Both the position numbers and the translations under genes were made by a program. A DNA stretch of 64,000 bases from Paenibacillus alba (lineage in GTDB: Bacteria; Bacillota; Bacilli; Paenibacillales; NBRC-103111). The notes beneath the pieces are model-generated. The model worked only from the letters and a program-made list of their open reading frames with translations, was not told where the DNA came from and ran no database searches. Position 1 is the first letter of the stretch. Each line of letters starts with the position of its first letter. The stretch covers positions 248,001 through 312,000 of the forward strand of contig NZ_JABMKZ010000006.1 of NCBI RefSeq assembly GCF_013204855.1, in the 5' to 3' direction. Positions 24,840 through 33,602 of the stretch are shown here, in pieces.

Positions 24840-27242
24840 TTACAGGGTAAGGTTATCCAGCATTCTGGTATTTGCATTAATATCTGTCGTGACATTATTG
24901 AAGATACACTTCGCTATGGTCACGGATTTATCACGAGTAAGCCAGTGCAAATTGATTTTGGTGTTCTCGAGGTAGCTATTGGTAACAACCGCTATGGTGG
25001 TACTGTCAGTTTTGCCTATGCTTGAGTTGATCAGCGTACTGCGATTATTCGTAACGTTCCCGTTGTAGTTGATACCAACATTTTGAAATAAACAATTATC
25101 AGCGATGACTTTTCTTGTATAACGTGCATCATTGGAGCCTAGAGCGATATCGCCTCCAAGTATGCCTGTTTTTGCGCGTAGGAACGAGCTGTTGCTTAAA
25201 TTGCAGGCTTCGAAATTGGCCCCGCCTTCAATCAGTGTAATCCCGTCGATGGTAATCGGTCTGCCTGCATAGTTGGCTGGCGTTCGAATATCCATTTCAA
25301 AGTTTTTGACCGTGATATTCCGGAGAATGCCGCCTGTGAGAAGCAGCTGGAAATTCGGTGATAACGAATTATCAGCCCGCCAGTCTCGTTCAACCGTAAT
25401 ATCAGAGATATAACATCGGCCATAATTATAACGGCTTAGATTGAATCCATTCGTGCCGATATCCGTGATGGTGATGGGCTTTCCGCTTAAAGTTTCAGAG
25501 ACCTGAAAGCTGTTTGCAGTAATATTTACCGTATAATAAAGCTTATCGACACTCGCACCCGCAGGAACCTTGCCAATCCATTGCTCAAAGATAACCTTTG
25601 CGCCATTTCCTAAGCCGTGCGGCGTGCTGAAGGTGAAGGTACCAGTTGCAAGATCAACAGTAGGAGTACCAAAGTAACCATAGGTACTTGAGCCGTAGAA
25701 GAGTCCATTTACAACCTTGCTGTTCGTAATGACAGCTCCCGCGATGTCGGCAATTTTGATATTCCCATTCGTGCAGAGTGCCCCATCAACGAAATTGTCC
25801 CCTTTAACGGTAAGCTCACAACTAATCATTGTGTTGTTTAGATATTTCACATACATATTGTTCAAATAGGAGCTTATTCCGCCGACATTATAGCCTTCAA
25901 ATGTATTGTTGTCCAAGGTCACATAGATACCATCGGCATTCACGAAGTGCCCGCGGTTATTGTTCAACAAATAATTGTCTCTAATATATATTCTTGTATT
26001 GAGCTCAAAGCCTGCTTGATTTAATTCAGGGCGCCAGGTCGGTATGTTGGTTTCTGACCACATGGATTCAATATCGATGCCAAACATGGGAGCTGTGCCA
26101 TCTTCGGTTTTCCCATCGTCAGCTCTACCGATGTAACGTATTTTATTGTTCGTAAACGTGACGTCATTGGAGCCTGCGATAGAGATTCCTTGTCTTCTAC
26201 AGTGATGGAGATCACAGTTATGGATATAAATATGGGAGCCCATCTGATCTTGCGTGTAATCTGCGGGATTAAGCTTGTATTCGAACCAGGATGCGAAGAT
26301 GGCGTCCCCCGTGCAATTACTGATGTCTACGTTATCTATTTGAATATGGTTTGCGCCGGCAAGTTCAATCCCATGTCCCCATTCATGCGTATAATTCTGA
26401 GAATCGACTTTGGCAGCAAGCTGGGCGATCTGATCGTCGGTAAGTGGGGAGGATGTAATATCAATGGTGAATATCATCTTGTTGGCATTTTCGATTTCTG
26501 CAAACCAACCACGTCCTGTTGGAGATGCCGGAGCGAACAGACCGTTCGTTCGAGACCCGGCTAAGGTGCTGCTGGATACCGTATCTTTATATTGAAAGAA
26601 GCTATAACCCGTGGAACTAACGCCAGTCATGCTCCATAATCGGAAACTCTTAAGTAATCCTGGATTACTGTATCTGTCTACAACCTCGCTGCGGATGAAA
26701 TTGGGATTCGCATTTAGGGAACCATCCGGGTTGACTCCGCCGCGTACAAACTTGACGGCTAATTGATAGATATGCGATTTCTTATCGCCAATGACGGTTC
26801 CGCCTGATATTCTCGAGTTAGATGTGCCTTTTAAACTAAAGATTCTATACCAAGGAGAAGAGGTAGCTTCCAATTGCACGAGGCAGCCGTCGGCCATTTC
26901 AAAGTGCATGCGGCTGGGGATAAGGAGGCAAGAGAAAGAGGTATTATCGATCTTGAGTGTATAGGTACCATTGGGGAGGAGACAATGGGTAATTCCTTGA
27001 GAGCTTGCCCACACTAAAGCGTCGTTAATGCCTTTGGTTGTAGCGGCAGAACTTGTTCCGTCATTTTTAATATTCCATGTCGCCAGATCGATGACATAAG
27101 GTTTGGAGACAGCGCTATCAATGCTCAGACTCTTGGGTACCCAGCTGGATTGCGTGCTATCATAACTGAGAACATCGTTCGCTGAAGGAAGTTTGGTGGT
27201 TAGATTAATATCATCAAGATCACTAAGATTAACTTTTATCAT
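24840..27242 (-). CDS. Right-handed beta-helix protein with phage-spike-like N-terminus
   Basis: An 800-residue protein without signal peptide or membrane segment. The N-terminus (LSDLDDINLTTKLPSANDVL, then YDSTQSSWVPKS) resembles linker motifs of phage tail fibres and spikes. A pectate-lyase-type region starts near residue 48 (VIDLATWNIKNDGTSSAATT), followed by many beta-helix rungs. Around residues 525-600 is an inserted domain with HGLGNGAKVIFEQW and VNITANSFQVSE, a type seen in phage tail and surface proteins. GAGGTG lies just upstream of the ATG. It is transcribed against the two flanking EPS operons. It could be an EPS depolymerase or surface adhesin; export would need a non-Sec route. 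Confidence 0.8.
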   Translation of the reverse strand: MIKVNLSDLDDINLTTKLPSANDVLSYDSTQSSWVPKSLSIDSAVSKPYVIDLATWNIKNDGTSSAATTKGINDALVWASSQGITHCLLPNGTYTLKIDNTSFSCLLIPSRMHFEMADGCLVQLEATSSPWYRIFSLKGTSNSRISGGTVIGDKKSHIYQLAVKFVRGGVNPDGSLNANPNFIRSEVVDRYSNPGLLKSFRLWSMTGVSSTGYSFFQYKDTVSSSTLAGSRTNGLFAPASPTGRGWFAEIENANKMIFTIDITSSPLTDDQIAQLAAKVDSQNYTHEWGHGIELAGANHIQIDNVDISNCTGDAIFASWFEYKLNPADYTQDQMGSHIYIHNCDLHHCRRQGISIAGSNDVTFTNNKIRYIGRADDGKTEDGTAPMFGIDIESMWSETNIPTWRPELNQAGFELNTRIYIRDNYLLNNNRGHFVNADGIYVTLDNNTFEGYNVGGISSYLNNMYVKYLNNTMISCELTVKGDNFVDGALCTNGNIKIADIAGAVITNSKVVNGLFYGSSTYGYFGTPTVDLATGTFTFSTPHGLGNGAKVIFEQWIGKVPAGASVDKLYYTVNITANSFQVSETLSGKPITITDIGTNGFNLSRYNYGRCYISDITVERDWRADNSLSPNFQLLLTGGILRNITVKNFEMDIRTPANYAGRPITIDGITLIEGGANFEACNLSNSSFLRAKTGILGGDIALGSNDARYTRKVIADNCLFQNVGINYNGNVTNNRSTLINSSIGKTDSTTIAVVTNSYLENTKINLHWLTRDKSVTIAKCIFNNVTTDINANTRMLDNLTL

Positions 27243-27333
27243 CTATACTCACCTCTTCGTTTTTGTATAGTGTATGAATTGCTAGATCGATGAGTGAGGG
27301 TTATAGACTAGAAGGTTAAATAAATATTCCCCA

Positions 27334-27362
27334 TTGACACGTTCTTTATAAAGAACTACAAT
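27334..27362 (+). promoter_or_regulatory. Promoter of EPS locus 2 with operator in the spacer
   Basis: TTGACA (27334-27339) and TACAAT (27357-27362) are 17 bp apart, with the perfect dyad GTTCTTTATAAAGAAC filling the spacer. The architecture is the same as at 9086-9114. Confidence 0.8.
27341..27356. promoter_or_regulatory. Perfect SinR-type operator O1 (EPS locus 2)
   Basis: A 16-bp perfect palindrome of two inverted GTTCTTT heptamers, inside the promoter spacer. Confidence 0.75.
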
Positions 27363-27411
27363 AAAAACAAGATAAGAAAGAGCAGATTCACCTATTTTTT
27401 TTTGAATAAAT

Positions 27412-27427
27412 GTTCTTTATAAAGAAT
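27412..27427. promoter_or_regulatory. SinR-type operator O2 (EPS locus 2)
   Basis: GTTCTTTATAAAGAAT differs from O1 by the last base and starts 71 bp after it. Confidence 0.65.
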
Positions 27428-27443
27428 TAATAGAAAGTTATGC

Positions 27444-27460
27444 GTTCTTTATAAAAGAAT
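27444..27460. promoter_or_regulatory. SinR-type operator O3, one extra base (EPS locus 2)
   Basis: GTTCTTTATAAAAGAAT carries one extra A in the centre, so the two half-sites are spaced one base wider than in the others. Confidence 0.5.
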
Positions 27461-27482
27461 TTAGAGCATGCAATGAGCTGTT

Positions 27483-27498
27483 ATTCTTTATAAAGAAC
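27483..27498. promoter_or_regulatory. SinR-type operator O4 (EPS locus 2)
   Basis: ATTCTTTATAAAGAAC has one mismatch, in its first base. With O1-O3 it makes a cluster of four sites within 160 bp. Confidence 0.6.
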
Positions 27499-27499
27499 T

Positions 27500-27690
27500 C
27501 CCGCGCAAGCTGATGGATCAGCCGGTGATGCCTCCTTACCGTTATCAAAGGAAGTACTCGATCATGCTGTGGGCGATGCAAGCCTTAGACGCCAGTCGTC
27601 AAAAGTGTGGTGCGAGGCAGGGTTAGATGCCCTAGAAGGATTAAAGGCTTTAATTATAAGGTCTTTCCTCAAAGGCCCTATACTTAAGAA
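27500..27690 (+). ncRNA. Structured eps leader, candidate EAR antitermination RNA
   Basis: About 190 nt without a convincing gene lie directly before the epsC-like gene. Several local helices are visible: GCTGA/TCAGC around TGGA, CGGT/ACCG, GGC/GCC around GATGCAA, and GGCA/TGCC. The EAR element (eps-associated RNA) of Bacillus subtilis lies between epsB and epsC, upstream of the same gene, and promotes readthrough in the long eps operon. Identity here is inferred from position and structure only. A 72-residue frame at 27569-27787 crosses this stretch but looks like chance. Confidence 0.5.
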
Positions 27691-27713
27691 CTTTAATGAA
27701 AGGGTGAATTATT

Positions 27714-29543
27714 CTGTCATATCGTCAACGTTTATCCCTATTAGTCATAATAGACTCTGTCATCGTGTTAACGTCCATTTTCTTTAGTCACTTTTTGGTA
27801 AATGCCAACCTTCATGTCCTGTCTCTTCCCTTAGTTGTCAGTTCAGTAACCTTGCTGCTGAGTCATCATATCTTTTCGTTCATCTATAAGCTTTATAAGA
27901 AGGCATGGGAGCATGCGAGCATCACGGAGTTGCTGTTTATTTTTAAGGCGATCACCTTTTCGATGATTGCTGTTGCGTTTGTTCAGCAAATCGTTGTCCA
28001 TGATATTTATTTTCGCTTGCTCGCTGTGACATGGATGCTGCATTCGCTATTAATCGGAGGCTCTCGTTTCTGCTGGAGACTTATTGTAAGTACCTACATG
28101 AATAAGTCTGTTAATAAAAAAAGATCGCTCATTGTTGGCGCAGGCTCAGCTGGGATGATGGTCGCGAGGCAATTAATTAAAAGCAATGATGCGGAATTCA
28201 TTCCTGTTGTTTTCATTGATGACAATGTGAATATTCACGGTTTGGATATTCTTGGAATACCCGTGTATGGCGGGGTTGATCAGATCGAAAAAGCGGTGGA
28301 AGAGTTAAACATCGACAACATCATTATTGCCATTCCATCCTTGGGAAAAAAGGAATTAAATCTTATTTTCCAAGAATGCTCGAAAACCAAAGCAAGGACG
28401 CAAACCCTTCCGATGCTGGAAGATTTGGTATCCGGGAAGCTGTCCGTGAATCATTTCATGGACGTGCAGGTCGAGGACTTGCTAGGCCGCCAACCCATTG
28501 AGCTGGATATTGAAAGTATTTCCGAATATATCACGGGCAAAGTCGTACTGGTTACAGGCGCCGGAGGCTCGATTGGCTCGGAAGTTTGTCGTCAGGTTAC
28601 GAAGTTCAGTCCTCAGAAGTTAATTTTACTGGGTCATGGCGAGAACAGCATCTACAGCATTGAGATGGAATTAAAGGACTCTGATGGGCATACAGAGATT
28701 GAATTCATTACTGAAATAGCAGATGTACAGGATGTCAAAAAAATGATGTCGATCATGAACAAATATAAGCCAAATGTCGTGTATCACGCCGCTGCGCATA
28801 AACATGTGCCTCTTATGGAGAGAAATCCGGAAGAAGCGTTCAAGAACAATGTCATCGGCACGATGAATGTAGCGATGGCCGCAAGTCAATACGAGGTGGA
28901 TACCTTCGTGATGATTTCTACGGATAAAGCTGTCAATCCAACCAGTGTGATGGGCGCGACCAAGCGAATGGCCGAAATGATCATTCAAGATATGGATAAA
29001 TCAAGCAAGACGAAGTTCGTTGCTGTACGTTTCGGCAATGTGCTCGGGAGCCGTGGCAGCGTAATTCCTCGATTCAAGCAGCAAATTGTCAAAGGCGGTC
29101 CTGTTTCCGTTACGCATCCTGACATGATTCGTTACTTTATGACGATTCCCGAGGCCTCCAGATTAGTTATCCAGGCGGGTGCTTTAGCCAGAGGTGGAGA
29201 GATTTTTGTTCTAGATATGGGAGAACCGGTCAAGATTGTTGATTTGGCTAAGAATCTTATTAAGCTTTCAGGCAATACCTTAGAAGATATCGGCATCGAA
29301 TTCACCGGAATGAGACCGGGAGAAAAGCTGTATGAAGAATTGTTAAAAGCAGATGAAATCGATGGAAAGCATGTCTTCCCGAAAATTTATATTGGCAAAA
29401 CGGCCAATCTGTATATGGAAGAAATCAAAGAAATGATCTCTACCTACGCTACGTTGGATAAAGAAAGTCTCAGAACGCAACTATTAGATCTAGCCAATAG
29501 CAAAGTCATTCCAATACCGAAAAAGCTAGTCTCGATTGGCTAA
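27714..29543 (+). CDS. epsC: UDP-sugar 4,6-dehydratase, EpsC/CapD family
   Basis: The protein has about four N-terminal membrane helices, then a first Rossmann region (VGAGSAGMMVARQLI), then the catalytic SDR domain with GAGGSIGSEVCRQ and STDKAVNPTSVMGATKR. It would convert UDP-GlcNAc to a 4-keto-6-deoxy intermediate, feeding the aminotransferase and acetyltransferase at 38243 and 37547. The frame is open upstream of the first GTG (27765), and CTG 27714 gives MSYRQRLSLLVIIDSVIV, a sensible family N-terminus, with AAAGGGTGA 6 nt before it. A non-ATG start is therefore likely. If GTG 27765 is used, the first membrane helix is shortened. Confidence 0.88.
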   Translation: MSYRQRLSLLVIIDSVIVLTSIFFSHFLVNANLHVLSLPLVVSSVTLLLSHHIFSFIYKLYKKAWEHASITELLFIFKAITFSMIAVAFVQQIVVHDIYFRLLAVTWMLHSLLIGGSRFCWRLIVSTYMNKSVNKKRSLIVGAGSAGMMVARQLIKSNDAEFIPVVFIDDNVNIHGLDILGIPVYGGVDQIEKAVEELNIDNIIIAIPSLGKKELNLIFQECSKTKARTQTLPMLEDLVSGKLSVNHFMDVQVEDLLGRQPIELDIESISEYITGKVVLVTGAGGSIGSEVCRQVTKFSPQKLILLGHGENSIYSIEMELKDSDGHTEIEFITEIADVQDVKKMMSIMNKYKPNVVYHAAAHKHVPLMERNPEEAFKNNVIGTMNVAMAASQYEVDTFVMISTDKAVNPTSVMGATKRMAEMIIQDMDKSSKTKFVAVRFGNVLGSRGSVIPRFKQQIVKGGPVSVTHPDMIRYFMTIPEASRLVIQAGALARGGEIFVLDMGEPVKIVDLAKNLIKLSGNTLEDIGIEFTGMRPGEKLYEELLKADEIDGKHVFPKIYIGKTANLYMEEIKEMISTYATLDKESLRTQLLDLANSKVIPIPKKLVSIG

Positions 29544-29558
29544 AAGGAGCAAACATTC

Positions 29559-30434
29559 ATGAGAGTAAGAAAAGCGATTATTCCAGCAGCTGGTTTAGGA
29601 ACCAGATTCTTGCCTGCAACCAAAGCTATGCCCAAAGAAATGCTGCCCATCGTCGATAAGCCTACCATTCAATACATCGTTGAAGAAGCTATTGAGTCGG
29701 GAATCGAGGACATTATTATCGTCACCGGCAAAGGGAAAAGAGCGATTGAGGACCATTTCGACAATTGCTTTGAGCTCGAACAGAATTTGTTTGAGAAGCA
29801 GAAATTCGAGCTGTTAACGGAAGTTCAAAAGTCGTCCAAAGTAGAGATTCATTATATTCGGCAAAAGGAGCCTAAGGGTCTGGGACATGCCATTTGGTGC
29901 GCGCGCAAGTTCATCGGTGATGAACCGTTTGCTGTTCTTCTCGGCGACGATATTGTTCGGGCAGATACGCCTTGTTTGAAGCAAATGATTCATCAATATG
30001 AGCAAAGGGAAGCATCCATTATCGGTGTGCAGCATGTATCGGCCGATGAGGTGTCCCGCTATGGCATTGTGGACGGAATGGAAATCACTAAGCGGTTATT
30101 TAGCGTTAATCACTTAGTGGAGAAGCCGAAGAAAGAGGAAGCGCCATCGAACATTGCGATTATGGGGCGTTACATTTTAACACCGCGGATTTTCGATATT
30201 CTGAGCAATCAAGAGCCAGGTTCCGGTGGGGAAATCCAGCTCACGGATGCCATTGCGGAATTGAATCGCCTTGAATCTGTGTATGCTTACGAATTTGAAG
30301 GCCAACGATTCGATGTGGGCGAGAAATTAGGTTTTATTCAAACCACCATCGACTACGCGCTTCAGCGTGAGGATCTGAAATATGAACTGTTGAAATACCT
30401 TTCTTCGATCCTGGAGAAGGAACTCATTAAGTAG
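29559..30434 (+). CDS. galU: UTP-glucose-1-phosphate uridylyltransferase
   Basis: A 291-residue enzyme with the signature [18 protein letters not shown], then [16 protein letters not shown] and GEIQLTDAI. It makes UDP-glucose from UTP and glucose-1-phosphate in the cytoplasm. AAAGGAG precedes the ATG. It lies 15 bp after epsC, and with galE downstream supplies UDP-glucose and UDP-galactose to the operon. Probably one of several copies in the genome. Confidence 0.95.
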   Translation: MRVRKAIIPAAGLGTRFLPATKAMPKEMLPIVDKPTIQYIVEEAIESGIEDIIIVTGKGKRAIEDHFDNCFELEQNLFEKQKFELLTEVQKSSKVEIHYIRQKEPKGLGHAIWCARKFIGDEPFAVLLGDDIVRADTPCLKQMIHQYEQREASIIGVQHVSADEVSRYGIVDGMEITKRLFSVNHLVEKPKKEEAPSNIAIMGRYILTPRIFDILSNQEPGSGGEIQLTDAIAELNRLESVYAYEFEGQRFDVGEKLGFIQTTIDYALQREDLKYELLKYLSSILEKELIK

Positions 30435-30443
30435 GGGATGCGG

Positions 30444-31598
30444 ATGCCGAAGAAAGTGCTGTTATGTGCCACTGTTGATTATCACTTCAAAGCCTTCCAT
30501 ATCCCCTATATGAAATGGTTCAAAGAGCAGGGTTGGGAAGTCCATATTGCCGCGAACGGGAATATGGAGCTTCCGTATGTCGACAAGAAGATGAACATCC
30601 CCATTCAACGATCCCCACTCCAGCAAGCCAATTTAAAAGCTTACGCGCAATTAAAGTCAATTATCAATGAGAATCACTATGATATCATCCATTGCCATAC
30701 CCCGATGGGCGGTGTGCTGGCGCGCCTCGCAGCGCGACAAGCGCGGAAGAAGGGCACGAAGGTCATCTATACCGCGCATGGTTTTCACTTTTGCAAGGGA
30801 GCGCCTTATCTTCATTGGCTGGTGTATTATCCCTTAGAGAAATTGCTTTCTTATTTGACGGACTGCTTGATAACAATTAATGAGGAAGATTACCGATTAG
30901 CTGTTAAGCACCGATTCCGGGCAAGTCGGGTTGAACATGTTCACGGCGTTGGGGTGAATACAGAACGGTTCAAACCGGTGGAAGACTTCTATAAGCGGGA
31001 GTTAAAGATGGCAAACGGGTATCAACCGGATGACATTCTGCTCTTCTATGCAGCAGAGTTTAATAGCAATAAAAATCAGCAAATGCTTATTCGTGCCTTA
31101 GCTTCAGCCAAAGAGGATGCACCCAAAGTCAAGCTTCTGCTTGCCGGTGAAGGAGCATTGAAAGAACAATGCCGGGAACTAGCCGAGCAGTTGCAGGTGG
31201 CGGATCGGGTCGAATTTCTGGGGTATCGCAGTGATATCGATCAACTTTTGCAGATGTGCGATGTGGCAGTAGCATCAAGTCTGCGCGAAGGACTGCCGGT
31301 GAATCTCATGGAGGCCATGGCGAGCGGACTTCCGATTATAGCAAGTGAAAACCGAGGCCATAATGAGCTGGTACGCAATGAGCAGAATGGCTGGCTTATC
31401 GTTCCCAATGATCATACAGCTATGGCTGAGAAAATTAAGCAGGCTGCTCACAGCCAGGCATTACGAATGAAGCTGGGGAAGAGCGGGCGTGAATGGGTTG
31501 AAAGTCGATACGCCATCCATCAGGTGCTGGAAGAAAAGAGCAGAATATATTCCCTATTTATGGACGAAAAGGTGGAAGTCATGTGGGCGATCCAATAA
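30444..31598 (+). CDS. epsD: Glycosyltransferase family 4, EpsD-like
   Basis: The start MPKKVLLCATVDYHFKAFHI closely resembles Bacillus EpsD. The GT-B C-terminal domain has AAEFNSNKNQQMLIRAL and SSLREGLPVNLMEAMASG, the EX7E nucleotide-sugar site. GGGG six nt before ATG 30444 makes the ATG at 30438 unlikely. It is in the same relative position as in the Bacillus eps operon (after epsC). Donor sugar unknown. Confidence 0.85.
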   Translation: MPKKVLLCATVDYHFKAFHIPYMKWFKEQGWEVHIAANGNMELPYVDKKMNIPIQRSPLQQANLKAYAQLKSIINENHYDIIHCHTPMGGVLARLAARQARKKGTKVIYTAHGFHFCKGAPYLHWLVYYPLEKLLSYLTDCLITINEEDYRLAVKHRFRASRVEHVHGVGVNTERFKPVEDFYKRELKMANGYQPDDILLFYAAEFNSNKNQQMLIRALASAKEDAPKVKLLLAGEGALKEQCRELAEQLQVADRVEFLGYRSDIDQLLQMCDVAVASSLREGLPVNLMEAMASGLPIIASENRGHNELVRNEQNGWLIVPNDHTAMAEKIKQAAHSQALRMKLGKSGREWVESRYAIHQVLEEKSRIYSLFMDEKVEVMWAIQ

Positions 31599-32692
31599 GA
31601 ATTCTGCATGTTGTCGTGAATATGAATCGAGGCGGAGCCGAAACGCTCCTGATGAATCTATATCGGAATATGGATCGAACCAAGGTCCAATTCGACTTCT
31701 TAACCTGCAAAGCAGGAGCCTATGATGCTGAGATTATGGGGATGGGGGGAATCATTCATCGGATTCCCTATGTTTCGGAGATTGGTCATGGGAAGTATAT
31801 CCAAGCGTTGGATCAATTTTTCGCGACGTATACAAATTATAAAATTGTGCATGCCCATATGGATAAAATGAGTGGATTCGTCCTGCGTTCCGCCAAAAAA
31901 GCGGGCGCACCTATACGAATTGCCCATAGTCATAATACGAGCAGTGAAGGCGGAATTGCCGCTAAGCTCTATAAATGGTTTGCCGGTACTTTCATTACCT
32001 CGTGTGCAACGCACTTTCTAGCCTGTTCGACGAAAGCAGCAGAATGGCTGTTTGACAAAAAAGAGAAAAATGCGGTAATCCTCAAAAATGGCATCGAGAG
32101 TGATAAATTTGCGTTTTCCCCCGAGGTGAGAGCGCAAGTTCGGCGGGAATTGAAGCTTTCACCGGATTGTTATGTAGTTGGCCATGTGGGCCGATTCGCT
32201 CATCAGAAAAATCATGCCTTCCTCATTGACGTCTTTGCTCAAATGAATCGGGAGAGACCGGATACAGTGCTGGTCCTAGCTGGAGATGGACCGCTGCGAG
32301 CTGTCATCGAGAAGAAAGTGAAAGCTTGTCTCTTGCAGGACAAGGTCAGATTCCTCGGGGTCCGCAGTGATATTACGCGCTTGCTGCAAGCTTTTGATCT
32401 GTTCGTATTTCCTTCCCTGCACGAAGGATTGCCTGTCACGCTCATTGAGGCGCAGGGCGCAGGGCTGCCTTGCCTTATTTCTGACGAAATTACCCAGGAA
32501 GTGGATATGGATATTCATTTGGTAGAGCGGCTGTCGTTAAGCGACAAGCAGCTGTGGGTAGACAGAATGAAGCAAATCATAACGGGGAACTTCCCCCGTC
32601 AGATTCCGGCTTTATCCTTATCGAACAAAGGCTACGACATCAAGAGTACAGCAGCATGGACAGAAGGTTTTTATTTAGGCATATCGAGGTGA
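31583..32692 (+). CDS. epsF: Glycosyltransferase family 4, EpsF-like
   Basis: A 369-residue GT-B enzyme with NRGGAETLLMNLYRNMDR, VGHVGRFAHQKNHAFLID and PSLHEGLPVTLIEAQGAGL, the order seen in EpsF. The GTG start lies inside the upstream gene, with AAGGTGG before it, so translation is coupled. Donor sugar unknown. Confidence 0.85.
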   Translation: MGDPIRILHVVVNMNRGGAETLLMNLYRNMDRTKVQFDFLTCKAGAYDAEIMGMGGIIHRIPYVSEIGHGKYIQALDQFFATYTNYKIVHAHMDKMSGFVLRSAKKAGAPIRIAHSHNTSSEGGIAAKLYKWFAGTFITSCATHFLACSTKAAEWLFDKKEKNAVILKNGIESDKFAFSPEVRAQVRRELKLSPDCYVVGHVGRFAHQKNHAFLIDVFAQMNRERPDTVLVLAGDGPLRAVIEKKVKACLLQDKVRFLGVRSDITRLLQAFDLFVFPSLHEGLPVTLIEAQGAGLPCLISDEITQEVDMDIHLVERLSLSDKQLWVDRMKQIITGNFPRQIPALSLSNKGYDIKSTAAWTEGFYLGISR

Positions 32693-32696
32693 TCGT

Positions 32697-33581
32697 ATGA
32701 AGAAGCTTACCGTGTTTACACCGACTTATAACAGAGCCTATTGTCTGGTTCATTGTTACGAAAGTCTGAAGCGGCAAACCTCCAAAGACTTCATCTGGTT
32801 AATTATTGATGATGGCTCTACGGACAACACGCATGAGCTGGTGGCAAGCTGGCAGGCGGAGAATGAAATTCTTATCCGTTATCATCATCAGGAGAATCAG
32901 GGGATGCATGGAGCCCATAATACCGCCTATCAACTGATCAACACGGAATTAAATGTCTGTATTGATTCCGATGATTATATGCCGGATAACGCTGTAGAAC
33001 AAATAAACACTTTCTGGGAGAAACACGGACATGATCGTGTAAGTGGAATCATTGGGCTCGACGCCTTCACCGATGGCCGCATCATTGGCTCAAGGATGCC
33101 TGAAGAGCTTGCAAGCTCAACACTTTTTGAGCTATACAGCAAGCATCGCGTGACGGGGGATAAGAAGCTGGTGTATCGAACAGAACTAACCCGCAGCTAT
33201 CCTTATCCCATTTTTGAGAATGAGAAGTATGTGGGCTTAGCTTATAAGTATTATAAGCTGGATCAACAATATGAAATGCTGTTGATGAATGAAGTGCTTT
33301 GCTGTGTGGAGTATTTGCCGGACGGCTCCTCGATGAATATGTTCAAGCAGTATCGCAAGAACCCCAAGGGATTTGCTTTCTACAGGAAAGAACTTATGAA
33401 GCTTCCCTATGCCAGCCTATTATTCAAATTCAGGCAATCCATCCACTATGTGTCGAGCAGCATGACTTCGGGGAATCGCAGGTTTATGAAGGAAACACCG
33501 GCTAAGGTGCTGACTTTTCTAGCTATTCCTCTGGGAATCGTCCTCTATTGGTACATGATTAGGAAAACAAGAATCTCTTAG
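32697..33581 (+). CDS. Glycosyltransferase family 2
   Basis: A 294-residue GT-A enzyme: KLTVFTPTYNRAYCLVHCYE, IIDDGSTDNTHEL, and the metal-binding CIDSDDYMPDNAV. A hydrophobic C-terminal segment (TFLAIPLGIVLYWYMI) may anchor it to the membrane. It begins 4 bp after the EpsF-like gene. Equivalent in role to the GT2 enzymes of Bacillus eps, though direct orthology is uncertain. Confidence 0.87.
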   Translation: MKKLTVFTPTYNRAYCLVHCYESLKRQTSKDFIWLIIDDGSTDNTHELVASWQAENEILIRYHHQENQGMHGAHNTAYQLINTELNVCIDSDDYMPDNAVEQINTFWEKHGHDRVSGIIGLDAFTDGRIIGSRMPEELASSTLFELYSKHRVTGDKKLVYRTELTRSYPYPIFENEKYVGLAYKYYKLDQQYEMLLMNEVLCCVEYLPDGSSMNMFKQYRKNPKGFAFYRKELMKLPYASLLFKFRQSIHYVSSSMTSGNRRFMKETPAKVLTFLAIPLGIVLYWYMIRKTRIS

Positions 33582-33602
33582 GCACGCGAAAGGAATATCC
33601 AA

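Noticed and set aside
27341..27498. Short repeated units considered as a CRISPR array
   Set aside because: Units are 16-bp palindromes with uneven spacing and sit at a promoter; they fit operators, and no cas genes are near.
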